A stretch of 64,000 nt of DNA, from assembly GCF_032854445.1 (NCBI RefSeq), contig NC_088306.1:30103764-30167763 (forward strand), given 5' to 3'. The DNA is from Liolophura sinensis (Eukaryota; Mollusca; Polyplacophora; Chitonida; Chitonidae). A program made the translations under genes and the position numbers. Below are positions 11,076-21,012 of this stretch, piece after piece. The notes below the pieces were generated by a model, which did not search any database, was not told the origin of the DNA, and worked only from the letters and a program-made list of their open reading frames with translations. Within the stretch, counting starts at the first letter, position 1, and the number at the start of each line of letters is the position of its first letter.

Positions 11076-12510
11076 TAGAAAACAACGCAAAGAAGTACAG
11101 TAACCACTAATGCCTAAGAATCCATAATATTTTATCAACATTGTGCCTGTACAAACCTAATTGTAAGATACGGCCTGGGTACATAGCGAGAAGTACAAAG
11201 GCGGTAATATCTGACAAGCGGTATACGTAGCATGCATTTATACATGACAAGTATGTATGACAGTTTTTGCTGCTCTAAATCCATGGTATAAACCATTATA
11301 CTATCTTCCGAAACAATGCTAAACTGCTATGTTACAAAATATAACAGTAAAATGACATTTCATGGACATAGTTAAGGAAAGTATTCTCAATACACAAACT
11401 ATGTTGTTATATCAACGAAAATGAAAGACTGTCGATAACATTAATGTACTAACAATTTCTAGTGAATGTTATTCGGAATCGGCCTTGGTTATACTGACAT
11501 ATCTAGAGGCTTAAATTTGTTTACTGGCCACATTTTACCAAACTGCACCTGAATTAGCGATTACTGATTTCGAACACGCGACCTCAGCGGTTAAGGGAAC
11601 GATTGTCTGACACATGAGAGAAATTTTAGGTGAGTTAGCCAGCCATAGGCCTCAGGTACATAAATGTAACATGGGTAAAGCTGAATCTAGACAATTCAGA
11701 AAAAAAAAAGTTATTAAAAAGTGAAATTATCAAGAACAACTACAACGCCGTTCGCCTGTGCTTCTGCTCGTGATAAGAACTGTCCTGAATCCTTGGATGC
11801 TACAAACTCATGAAAACATTAAATGTTATTGATTTTTCACATTTACCACTGACAGGTTCAAATAAATGCTAAACCGTTGTCGAATAATCCTTCATCTGCA
11901 TGGGACAATTGGGCCACTCTTCATTGCCGCCTGCATGCCGTCAATCCGATTTAATTAGTTGTGAGGGTTTGTTTCCTTTGTGAATACGGAAAGTAGATTC
12001 CCTGTTATCACCGTGAAACACACCACTTGTCTCAACTCTACATGCCCACGTTTGAATAGAGGCTCAGATGGAGTCGGATTTCCTTGCAGGTAATCTGACA
12101 GAGATACCACACAGTGTGAAATGCCTACATCGATAAGGGGAAAGTTTAATTGAAAGTTTCTGCAGTCTGCTAATCAAATTTAGCATTGTGTATTATTTGC
12201 ATTCTCGTTTCTCTCCGCATTTATGTTCCTGCCCCTCCTCCTCCAGCCCTCCCCCTCCTCCTCCATCTACTCCTCCCATAAACTCCGGTTGCAAATTCTG
12301 TTTACGATTATCATGAGGTAACAGTACCACACCCACAAACAATGATGTCAGCCGTGAGAGGAATTTAGAGAAAGGAATTACATGGGTAGCACCTTCATAT
12401 AACTGAAGAAAGAGGAAAGCGTCTTCAGATATCTCATTGAAAATTACATTTCAAATTACCATAACTTAAATTCCAGAGTTTTACGAGCAAAGAAATTACG
12501 TAACTGATTT
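11076..12510. other. No gene recognised
   Basis: Low-complexity features only: a pyrimidine-rich CTCCTCC tract at about 12228-12272 and a short A run at 11700-11709. No exon, SINE or tandem array is visible. Confidence 0.5.
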
Positions 12511-12524
12511 TGTTTGACGCCCTA

Positions 12525-12780
12525 GGAGCCTCCTTGGCTCAGTTGGTTAGCGTGCTAGCGCAGCGTAATGACCCAGGAGTCTCTCACCAATGCGGTCGCT
12601 GTGAGTTCAAGTCCAGCTCATGCTGGCTTCCTCTCCGGCCGTACGTGGGAAGGTCTGTCACCAACCTGCGGATGGTCGTGGGTTTCCCCCGGGCTCTGCC
12701 CGGTTTCCGCCCACCACCGTCGTATGTGAAATATTCTTGAGTACGGGGTAAAACATCAATCAAATAATAAATAAATAAAT
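12525..12780 (+). mobile_element. SINE-A, full-length, with perfect 14-bp target duplication
   Basis: The best reference copy in the window. The tRNA-derived head has a perfect RNA polymerase III A box (TGGCTCAGTTGG, 12535-12546) and B box (GTTCAAGTC, 12605-12613). The body runs through CTGCGGATGGTCGTGGGTTT and CCGGGCTCTGCCCGGTTTC to the tail TATTCTTGAGTACGG, AAAACATCAATCAAAT and (AAAT)n. It is bounded on both sides by TGTTTGACGCCCTA (12511-12524 and 12781-12794), the signature of target-primed insertion. SINEs with this body are, to my knowledge, common in molluscs and other lophotrochozoans. The exact family name would need a database match. Confidence 0.95.
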
Positions 12781-12839
12781 TGTTTGACGCCCTACCCGTC
12801 ATTTTTCAATTGATAAGACACGGTGGTTCCCTTTACAGG

Positions 12840-13168
12840 GAAAGCAAACCGGACAGAGATATGAGAAACCTGAAACAGTCCTGGAAAACCAGACAGAGAT
12901 ATGGAAGACCAAGCAGAGACGCAAGAAACCAAGCAGAGTGCCCCTAAACCAAACGGAGCCGTGAGGAACCATGCAGGCCCGTGAGAAACCAGAGCCTGGA
13001 AAACGAGACAGAGCAGTAAAAAAACAAACAAAGCCCTGGAAATCTGACAGAGCTCTGCGAAATCAGACAGAGCGGCAAAAAACAGACAGAGCTCTGGAAA
13101 ACCAGGTAGAGCACGGAGAAACAACAGAACGCGAAAACCAGCTAGAGCCGAGAGAAACAAGATAGAGT
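12840..13168 (+). repeat. Degenerate ~21-bp minisatellite
   Basis: Loosely repeated unit of the type GAAAACCAGACAGAGCTCTG, strongly A/G-rich on the + strand and much diverged, about 15 copies. It begins shortly after the SINE-A at 12525. Open frames on both strands follow from the composition. Confidence 0.8.
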
Positions 13169-13284
13169 AATAGAAAAGTACAAAATAAGAGCCAGAAAAT
13201 CTGGAAAAACTGATCTCGCAGTGTGTATGTCAGCGGTTTGAATCCGTCCGCTTAGAGCTTGGATCCGCCCTAATACATCGTACT

Positions 13285-13436
13285 GATTGAGCCCGGGGGT
13301 AAACCCACGACCATCCATGTAATATCAGAGGAAGCCAGCATGATTTAAGGGCTCTGTCCGGTTTCCACCCACCATAATGGTGGACGCCATCGTAAAAGTG
13401 AAATACTCTTGAGTACGGCGAAAAACACCAAACAAA
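13285..13436 (+). mobile_element. SINE-A, composite/truncated copy
   Basis: The right part (about 13345-13436) is a + strand SINE-A 3' half (GGGCTCTGTCCGGTTTCCAC to GAGTACGGCGAAAAACACCA). The left part (13289-13316: GAGCCCGGGGGTAAACCCAC) is SINE-A sequence in the opposite orientation. The copy is therefore rearranged or is two fragments back to back. Confidence 0.75.
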
Positions 13437-13794
13437 CGTGCTGTCATTTGTGATATACATGTGCATACTTGGTAGGAAAACAATGGCATTTTCCAAAACA
13501 TAGTGCAGGTGTGAGTTTTATTTATGATGTTTGAAGTTCTTGGCGAATTGGTAAAAGGTGCCCAAGGTGTATAAGGTAGTGATGAGGCGGAGAGTGACGT
13601 CCCCTTGACGACATGTAATACATCGTGCAATTACTTCTGGTATAAGACAGTCCAGATTTTGAATGGCAGCCAGTGTCGAAATTTTTATCGTTGGGCAAAA
13701 GAGACACCAGTGATTATTGACAGTCATAAGAATATCTGTTGGGACTTTGAAATGATATTCACAGAAGCGCCACTGGTTTTAGAATCGAAAAGTA

Positions 13795-13965
13795 CATGCA
13801 TTACGTGATGGCCCGCACTGAGTGAAAATAATGTGCAGAATATGATGTATGTATCTGCAGTACTAATGAAGATAAGGAGCAAACTGTCATTCAAAGAAAC
13901 GCCCGATAATATTAGATATGAAAACTATGCCAATCACGTGATAGCTCGCGCTAAGTGCCAATAAT
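13795..13965 (+). repeat. Local ~130-bp tandem duplication, first copy and start of second
   Basis: The stretch from about 13797 to 13875 (ACGTGATGGCCCGCACTGAG, AATATGATGTATGTATCTGC, ACTAATGAAGATA) is repeated from about 13930. In the second copy, after GTGTCGAATATGAT, the SINE at 13980-14140 intervenes. The repeat then resumes as GTGTGTAGGTGCAG and TTAATGAAGATA at 14155-14185. Confidence 0.75.
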
Positions 13966-13979
13966 GTGTCGAATATGAT

Positions 13980-14140
13980 TGGTTATTTATTTATTTGATT
14001 GGTGTTTTACGCCGTACTCAAGAATATTTCACTTATACAACGGCGGCCAGCATTATGGTGGGTGGAAACCGGGCACAGTCCGGGGGAAACCCAAGACCAT
14101 CCGCAGGTTGCTGGCATACCTTTCCACGTACGACCGGAGA
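13980..14140 (-). mobile_element. SINE-A, 5'-truncated, with 14-bp target duplication
   Basis: Minus-strand copy retaining the tail and body but not the tRNA head, as expected of incomplete reverse transcription. It is flanked by GTGTCGAATATGAT at 13966-13979 and 14141-14154. It interrupts the second copy of the local duplication described at 13795, so it inserted after that duplication. Confidence 0.95.
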
Positions 14141-14289
14141 GTGTCGAATATGATGTGTGTAGGTGCAGTGTTAATGAAGATATATCCTATTGCATTTTTT
14201 ATAACAAGTATTGACTGCTCCACTTTGAATAGCCAGCTGCTAACTGATAACTGCCAACCGCCGACTAAGATGTTTCACATCTCAATAGG

Positions 14290-14455
14290 TTATATTATAA
14301 CTGGTCATTCACAGACTTACATGGTAGCAATTTTGGCATCCCCTAGCACTTTGGATTAAGCAGAACTGGGTGGAGAAAAATGCAGTTATGTTAATAGCAA
14401 TTTATTAGACGTCACTGGCCTAGAGTTGCTCAAAATGCTATGTTGTCATAACCCT
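14290..14455 (+). repeat. Interspersed repeat family C, copy 1 (3' part)
   Basis: It contains the family landmarks CCCCTAGCAC, TTAAGCAGAA, TTAATAGCAATTTATTAGAC, GTCACTGG and the end CTCAAAATGCTATGTTGTCAT. Seven copies of this family occur in the window (also 14545, 18000, 40918, 41228, 44272 and 50155). Confidence 0.75.
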
Positions 14456-14544
14456 CAACAACCACACAGCTCGTGTCAGTTGTACTGTACAGTGTGTATA
14501 AAGGCCTATGGAAGATGTTAAGATCCATATTCATTTTAATTTAA

Positions 14545-14770
14545 GAAAGACAGAATAGACAACAAAAGCAAAACCCCGACGGTGTGATGGTTTGCACGTT
14601 GACAGGTGAAATATGGTTTCTTGTCAATTTACCTTAGGGTTCTGTTCATGTAAATGCTTAACTAGTAGCAAATCACACGCCCCTAACACCATGGTTGAAG
14701 CAGAATTATGTAAAAAAAAGTAATTATGTGATGTCAATTGCACCATGTTAGACATCACTGGTCTAACACA
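14545..14770 (+). repeat. Interspersed repeat family C, copy 2
   Basis: It runs from the GTAAAACC-type start region through GACAGGTGAAATA, CTTGTCAATTTACCTTAG, GTTCATGTAAATGCTTAA, CGCCCCTAACACCATGG to GACATCACTGGTCTA. It lies directly behind copy 1 in the same orientation. Confidence 0.75.
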
Positions 14771-15815
14771 CATCATAACAAACCTGCATTGTATTCACAT
14801 TTAATACACAAACAAATCAACATACTGAAAACGGGTTATGGCAGTGTTTAAAGGCGCGTGGCGGTTCAAACACTGGAACACGGGAGGCGCGCGTTCAAAA
14901 CCAATCCTGAACAGTGACTTTTTTTTAATTTACCCGTTCTCACTGATTGTGGGAATTTGGTCATACATGGTCAAGCACGCGCGAGAGGCTGTTTGCAGTC
15001 TATGGCATGGAGATCAACATTTGAGAAAATTCCTCAGTAATCTGCAAACCGTCTGTGACTTATGTTGCACATTGTTCTGTGCAAAATTCCATCCAATTAC
15101 GTAAGGTTACCGAAGGTCTCGCTTGCCGGGGAGGAAATCCAGTCACAAGGCAATCAAATGCTGTCAGAACGTCTTATCACCATGCTAGTCGATTACCCAG
15201 ATAACAAGCCCTTCAGCCCCCAGTGTATGTCCAAGTAATAAACGCCGTAAATTATGGAAAATGTTTTCTGCCAATCAAATTAGCTGATTACTAACTTTAC
15301 CTGCCCGGACGCGTGTAAAGATCTATGAAAATGTGAGTCGGACAAATGTGCAACAAAAGTTACAAAAAAAGACATGTTCACATTGCGAGGACGGGCCGAT
15401 GCGGAGACAGTCTGCCGTGAAATGAATTGTTTTCATATTATTTTGATTTCTTGATGAACTTGATGTAATTAATTAGCTTAATCAAACCGCGGCTGGAGGA
15501 CCCGGGGCTAAAATATGTCGGTTAGTCTAGTCACGTTATTTATTATGTATAATGTTTGTACATGTACATGTATATACAATGTGGAGTCATTGTGAGCGCA
15601 CTGGGTTAGATTAGTTTGTTTAACAAACCGGAAAAAAGGCAAAAAGCATGCATTAAATAACATGGGCTGTTCACTTTTGTACTTAACTATCGGTTACACT
15701 AATCTCCATGAGAATTTAGGTCGCTGTCAGCCGTGTTGTTAACAATAGACTTAGGAAAAAGACAACACGAGAGAATACTGAATAGGTGTACACATGTAAT
15801 AATAAAATATTTGCT
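14771..15815. other. No gene recognised
   Basis: A short segment near 14850-14910 has a B-box-like GTTCAAAAC within GGAGGCGCGCGTTC and may be a tRNA-derived remnant. The remainder shows no structure I can support. Confidence 0.45.
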
Positions 15816-17268
15816 GAATGCTGTGGGATTTGGGCATCAGGAATTGTTAGTGCTGTAGAGGTGGGGCATTAGGGATTGTTAGTGCTGTGGGGTGGGCCAT
15901 AAGGGATTTTCAGTGCTGTGGGGTGGGGCATCAGGGATTGCCAGTGCTGTGTGGGTGGGACATCAGAAATGGTCAGTGCTGTGGGGTGGGGCATCAGGAA
16001 ACGTCAGTCCTATGGGGTGGGGCATCAGGAAACGTCAGTGCTGTGGGGATGGGACATCGGGAATTGTCAGTGCTGTTGGCCAGAACGTGAGGAATTGTCA
16101 GTGCCGGGGGGCTGGGACATGAGGAATTGTCAGTGCTGTGGGGTTAGAATGCTGTAGGGTGGGGCATCAGGAATTGTCAGTGTTGTGCGGTGGGACATGA
16201 GGCATTGTCAGTGCTGTGGGGTAGGAGTGAGTGAGTGCTTGGGGTTTAACGTCGTACTCAACAATTTTTCAGTCATATGACGACGAAGGAATCATTAGGG
16301 TGCATGTACGTGTAATGTGCCTCCTTGTTGCAGGACGGATTTCCACCGCTCTTTTATTTAGTGCTGCTTCACTGAGACGACTTACCGAAGGCAAGTAAGC
16401 CGCCCCGCCCGAGCCATTATACTGATACAGGCCAACCAGTCGTTGCACTATCCCCTTCATGCTGAACGCCAAGCGAGGAAGTTACAACTTCCTCTTTTAA
16501 AGTCTTAGGTGTGACTCGATCCTGGATCTACCGGTCCCGAAGCGGACGCTCTACCAACTGTGCTATCCGGGCCGGTCTGTGGGGTAGGACATGAGGCATT
16601 GTCAGTGCTGTGGGGCAGGACAGCAGGGATTGTCAGTGCTGTGTGGTGAGGTATCAAGAATTGCCAGTGCTGTGTGGTGGGGCATCAGGAATTGTCAGTG
16701 CTGTGTGGTGAGGTATCAAGAATTGTCAGTGCTGTTGGGCGGAACGTGAGGAATTGTCAGTGCTGTGGTGTGGGACATAAGAAATTGTCAGTGCTGTGGT
16801 GTGGGACATCAGAAATTGTCAGTGCTGTGGTGTGGGACACAAGGAATTGCCAGTGCTGTGGGGCAGGGCATCAGGAATTGTCAGTGCTGTGAGGTGGGGC
16901 GTAAGGAAATGTCAGTGCTGTGGGTGGGACATAAGGAATTGCCATTGCTGTTGGGTGGGACATAAGGAATTGTCAGTGCTGTGGAGTGGCACATCAGGAA
17001 TTGTCAGTGCTATGGGGGTGGGGAATCACGAATTGCCAGTGCTGTGGGGCGGGGCATCAGGAATTGCCAGTCCTGTGTGGTGAGACATCAGGAATTGTCA
17101 GTGCTGTCGGGTGGGACATAAGGAATTGTCAGTGCTGTTGGGTGGGACATGATGAGTTGTCAGTGCAGTGGGGTTGGGTATCAGGAATTGTCAGTGCTGT
17201 GAGGTGAGACATAAGGAACTGTGAGTGCTGTGGGGCGGGGTATCAGGAGTTGTCAGTGCTGTGGACTG
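15816..17268 (+). repeat. 31-bp minisatellite, split by a SINE
   Basis: About 35 copies of a unit of the form GTGGGGTGGGACATCAGGAA plus TTGTCAGTGCT, on both sides of the SINE-B insertion at 16227-16576. Units vary at GGGC/GGAC/GTAGG and CAGG/AAGG/GAGG positions. Cys-rich open frames (repeating NCQCCG / ELSVLWG) run through it because few stops fit the unit. They carry no start context or family similarity. Confidence 0.95.
16227..16576 (-). mobile_element. SINE-B, full-length, inserted in the 31-bp minisatellite
   Basis: A second tRNA-derived SINE family on the minus strand. The head has an A box (TAGCACAGTTGG on the minus strand, 16554-16565) and a perfect B box (GATCGAGTC, 16513-16521). 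The body includes GGGCGGGGCGGCTTACTTGC and AAAGAGCGGTGGAAATCCGT, and the tail TTGAGTACGACGTTAAACCC ends in an ACTC-type repeat. It is flanked by CTGTGGGGTAGGA at 16214-16226 and 16577-16589. That variant is rare among the array units, so it is a true target duplication. Confidence 0.95.
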
Positions 17269-17999
17269 CTGTGACTGCATATTATCATGTAATTGGCTGT
17301 TCCATCAGTCACACACCCTCTTACAAAGGAGATAATCAACATGGAGCAGATTGGGAAAATATTGATTTGACAATAAAAAACAAATCATTGACCAGCTGTG
17401 ATTTGTTTTATTTCGAGTACATGTATGATGTGAATGAAATAATTCAACTGTCCACATACGTTCTATTATAATGTCAGATCAGATTTTGTGTGTGAACCCA
17501 TGTTAACTTATGGCTTCCTACATATCTACAATGTATCTATAGCGTTATGTGTTAAACTATTTCAGCTGATGTTTCACACCATCACTGATTACTGTCCGTG
17601 TTTTTAGCTATCAGGAAAAGGTGATGTCATGTGCACGTTAAGATTCATTTAACGATAAACATGTAGCGAACTTCGTCGTGTGATCGTCTTCGGGCTCTTA
17701 CCGCCAACTAGGAGGCAGAGATAGAAAACACCGTATAAAATATTAATGGTGATTATGTGTTATGTGTTAAGATCAAAATCGTTCAGTGCAGACAAATTTT
17801 AGAATGTAGAGCGGTTGACACTTTTTGGTATTTTTCCCCATCAGGCTTTGAACATGGCTGTTATCATAAAAACAGGAAGTTCGATGGCCATATCTACGGT
17901 GCCTCAAGAACACGAGGGGTAAATGAATTTAACTTACATGTTACCTATAGGCCTCTCTTCGCTCGGCTCTGCCTTCGGCCTCCCCTCACAACGTTCGGT
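17269..17999. other. No gene recognised
   Basis: AT-rich single-copy sequence with short open frames only. A C/T- and CG-richer patch near 17950-17995 has no feature I can name. Confidence 0.45.
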
Positions 18000-18228
18000 A
18001 TAATTAAAGACGTACAGAATAGAAAGTAAAACCCGTGCATCGACGACAGCGTGTTACCTGGCAAATGTTCACTCGTTACCGGTGAAATACGAGCTCTTGT
18101 CATTTTACCTCAGTCAGGGCACCTTACACGCCTCTACATGTATCACCATGTCTTAAGCAGAATTAGGTAAAAAGCATGAAGTGAAGTTAATAGTAATTTA
18201 TTAGACGTTACTGATCCAGAATAATATT
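18000..18228 (+). repeat. Interspersed repeat family C, copy 3
   Basis: It runs from TAATTAAAGACGTACAGAAT through GACGACAGCGTGTTACCTGG, CGTTACCGGTGAAATACGA, TTTTACCTCAGTCAGGG, TTAAGCAGAATTAGGTAAAA to TTATTAGACGTTACTGATCC. Confidence 0.8.
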
Positions 18229-18705
18229 TATACTTATTTATAGTATTTATCAATCCGCACCTGAGTCCATATTCCGTAGCTGGAATATTTCAGAACAGGA
18301 AAGAGCTCAGACTGTGGCTACGTCATTCTTCCGCTCTAAAAAATTAGTGTACAAATTTGAGATTTTCTAGAACGAAACATTTTAATTGTAACTGTGTTTG
18401 CATATTTGGCTTAGGTCTTAAGACGTTTGATAAATACGCGCCCTTTTCTATAATTCTTCTCACGGCTGTCACAAACTGATAATGCCCCGATGGCCTGTTA
18501 CACGTTGTTTTTCTTCAGTGGTAGAATCAGCTGGAGCTTGTTCATTGAAACAGAAAGTTGTGTCCCCTTACCCACCGTTTTCTCAAACAGATACGAACTA
18601 CAGGAATAAAACTCAGCATTTTGAATGTCTTAATTGTATGTAGAAGCTGGGACTATAACATGTCAGAGTCACACGAATACCAAATTTTTGTTATTCATTA
18701 GCGAA
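18229..18705. other. No recognisable feature
   Basis: Single-copy sequence between the family C copy and the 17-bp array. No supported structure. Confidence 0.4.
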
Positions 18706-19244
18706 GGCTCGGTGTACTAGACGACTTGGTGTAATGGACGACTCGGTGTAATGGACGACTCGGTGTAATGGACGACTCGGTGTACTAGACGACTCGGTGT
18801 AATGGACGACTCGGTGTACTAGACGACTCGGTGTAATGGACAACTCGGTGTACTAGTCGACTCGGTGTAATGGACGACTCGGTGTAATGGACGACTCGTT
18901 GTACTAGACGACTCGGTGTAATGGACAACTCGGTGTAATGGACGACTCGGTGTACTAGACGACTCGGTGTAATGGACAACTCGGTGTACTAGACGACTCG
19001 GTGTACTAGACGACTCGGTGTAATGGACGACTCGGTGTACTAGACGACTCGGTGTAATGGACAACTCGGTGTAATGGACGACTCGGTATACTAGACGACT
19101 CGGTGTAATGGACGACTCGGTGTACTAGACGACTCGGTGTAATGGACGACTCGGTGTAATGGACGACTCGGTGTACTAGACGACTCGGTGTAATGGACGA
19201 CTCGGTGTAATGGACGACTCGGTGTAATGGACGACTCGGTGTAG
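18706..19244 (+). repeat. 17-bp minisatellite with two unit variants, 31 copies
   Basis: Unit CGACTCGGTGTAATGGA (variant A) or CGACTCGGTGTACTAGA (variant B), differing at three positions. From left to right I read BAAABABABAABAABABBABAABABAABAAA. A few units carry extra single changes (CAACTCGG, TATACTAGA, CTAGTCG). Ser/Thr/Pro/Arg open frames run on the minus strand through it. Confidence 0.95.
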
Positions 19245-19852
19245 GTACTAACATTTATATGACTGTGCCAAAATTTTACATTTTAAACTCGCGAAGTAAA
19301 GGAAACAAATCATAGGCGATAGTGTGGTGAGCACTACTCAAGGGTTTTGACAAGCATTCTGAAATGTATATTTCACCGGTTAACACAAGCCTTGGCCACC
19401 TTTTGGATTGACAAAAGTTACTCGACGATGTATTCGTGATGCTGTTTGGGTGGATAATGATGAATAATCGATCAGAGGACCTAACAAACACGTTCATCAA
19501 ATATGGACAGTTCAAGCTGTATATCTGACGACTCTCTCGGGCAATTATGGCGACGGTGAGATAATACCAAGCGTTAATAATTTATCACCGTGTAATTAAT
19601 GGAGAATGGCCTGAGGACAGACTGTATCAGAGACGGACAAGTTTACCAGATTGAAGATTACACGATAAAGGGCCTAATGCAATTTGTGATGGGCTGATGA
19701 GAGCGTTACTGTGGCTGGGGGATGTGACGGTAATCGACTGTTTGATAAGTGTTCAAGATCTAGGCTAATGTCATACTTGTTTGTACTAGAAAGTAACCTA
19801 CTGAAGAGTTTTCAAACTCATTTGTTTTCAGTTATAAGGCTGACCATTTTCA
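19245..19852. other. No gene recognised
   Basis: Spacer between two minisatellites, with no repeat or coding signal that I can support. Confidence 0.4.
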
Positions 19853-20088
19853 CTGGCGCTAAGAGGGGTTGTTTTGGTCGACGTTTATTCACTGGCGCTA
19901 AGAGGGGTTGTTTTGGTCGACGTTTATTCACTGGCGCTAAGAGGGGTTGTTTTGGTCGACGTTTATTCACTGGCGCTAAGAGGGGTTGTTTTGGTCGACG
20001 TTTATTCACTGGCGCTAAGAGGGGTTGTTTTGGTCGACGTTTATTCACTGGCGCTAAGAGGGGTTGTTTTGGTCGACGTTTATTCGTT
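19853..20088 (+). repeat. 39-bp minisatellite, 6 virtually identical copies
   Basis: The unit GGCGCTAAGAGGGGTTGTTT followed by TGGTCGACGTTTATTCACT is repeated six times without visible change until the last unit. The unit is 13 codons long, so a frame from 19711 to 20232 (173 codons) encodes six TGAKRGCFGRRLF repeats, and the other frames stay open too. The identity of the copies points to recent expansion. I see no splice sites or family similarity that would make it coding. Confidence 0.95.
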
Positions 20089-20516
20089 GGTCTTTCTGAC
20101 TGTGAAACGCGGCAGCAACAAGTACTATTTTTGACACCATCTGGTATGACCCAGCATGAGTTTCATCTCAGGTTTCCCGACGCCCGCGCCCTTCTGCCAC
20201 CTAAATGGTCAAGTATATACTATTCAAGCTGAGCTACTATTATACTTTCTGTACTACAGTGTTTTCAAAACTCCATTATTTCCAGCGTGCATAGCTATCA
20301 CAGTGACGTCCTTTTTGTGTCACATTCGTTTCTTAAAAAAAGATTCAGAGTTAATTATATTTACTAGGGGAGAGTAAATGTTATTCATACTAGATGTGTT
20401 AGAAGGAGATAAGTCAGACTGTCAAATCCAGCAACCGTTCTCTCAACGGGATCTACGGATTCTACCGAAAGCACTGCAATATCTGGTTTGAAGAGAAATT
20501 CCTTTTTTCAAAACTC
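20089..20516. other. No gene recognised
   Basis: Single-copy spacer without supported structure. Confidence 0.4.
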
Positions 20517-21012
20517 CTGCCCCGGTAGCACAGTTGGTAGAGCGTCCGCTTTGGGAGGCGGTAGATTCAGGGTCAATCCTGGGTCAGATCACACATAAGT
20601 CCGACTTAGTCACACATGGCATTCGGCATAAAAGGATAGTGCAACGACCGGTTGATCCGTACCAGTAAAATGGCCTGGGCGGGGCGGCTGAATGAAGCAG
20701 CGCTAGACAAAAGAGCGGTGGAAAGCTGTCCGGCAAAAAGGAGACACATTACATGCACATAGTCTTATGACTGAATAGAGCCTGAATCAGTTGGTTAGCG
20801 CACTAGCGCAGTGTAATGACCCAGAAGCGGTTGCTGTGAGTTCAAGTCCAGCTCATGCTGGCTTCCTCTCTCGCAGTATGTGGAAAGGTCTGTCTGCGGG
20901 TGGTCGTGGAAATATTCTTGAGTATGGTGTAAAACACCAATCAAATAAATAAATGAATAAATCTTATGATTGAAAAAATGTTCAGTGCGACATTAAACTC
21001 CAAGCCCTCAGT
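20517..21012 (+). mobile_element. SINE-B, full-length, interrupted by a SINE-A
   Basis: The head starts near CCCCGGTAGCACAGTTGG (A box TAGCACAGTTGG, 20526-20537), followed by a slightly degenerate B box (GGTCAATCC). The body (GGCGGGGCGGCTGAATGAAG, AAAGAGCGGTGGAAA) runs to 20775. The 3' end (TTCAGTGCGACATTAAACTC and AAGCCCTC) resumes at 20975 after the nested SINE-A. Same family as 16227-16576. Confidence 0.9.
20776..20961 (+). mobile_element. SINE-A nested inside SINE-B
   Basis: It carries the head (CAGTTGGTTAGCGCACTAGC, AGTTCAAGTCCAGCTCATGC), a shortened body and the tail (TATTCTTGAGTATGG, AATCAAATAAATAAATG). Flanking copies of TCTTATGACTGAA (20763-20775) and TCTTATGATTGAA (20962-20974) are the target duplication of host SINE-B sequence, with one mismatch. 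Confidence 0.95.

Noticed and set aside
12525-12620. Genuine tRNA gene at the SINE-A head
   Set aside because: A and B boxes are present but the anticodon arm and acceptor stem do not pair, and the sequence continues into a SINE body.
15887-17207. Cys-rich repeating frames resembling a small secreted cysteine protein
   Set aside because: 31-bp unit not divisible by three, so the reading frame changes from unit to unit; no signal peptide and a SINE in the middle.
18785-19254. Ser/Thr/Pro/Arg repeat protein on the minus strand
   Set aside because: Created by the 17-bp array; no start context, no flanking exons.
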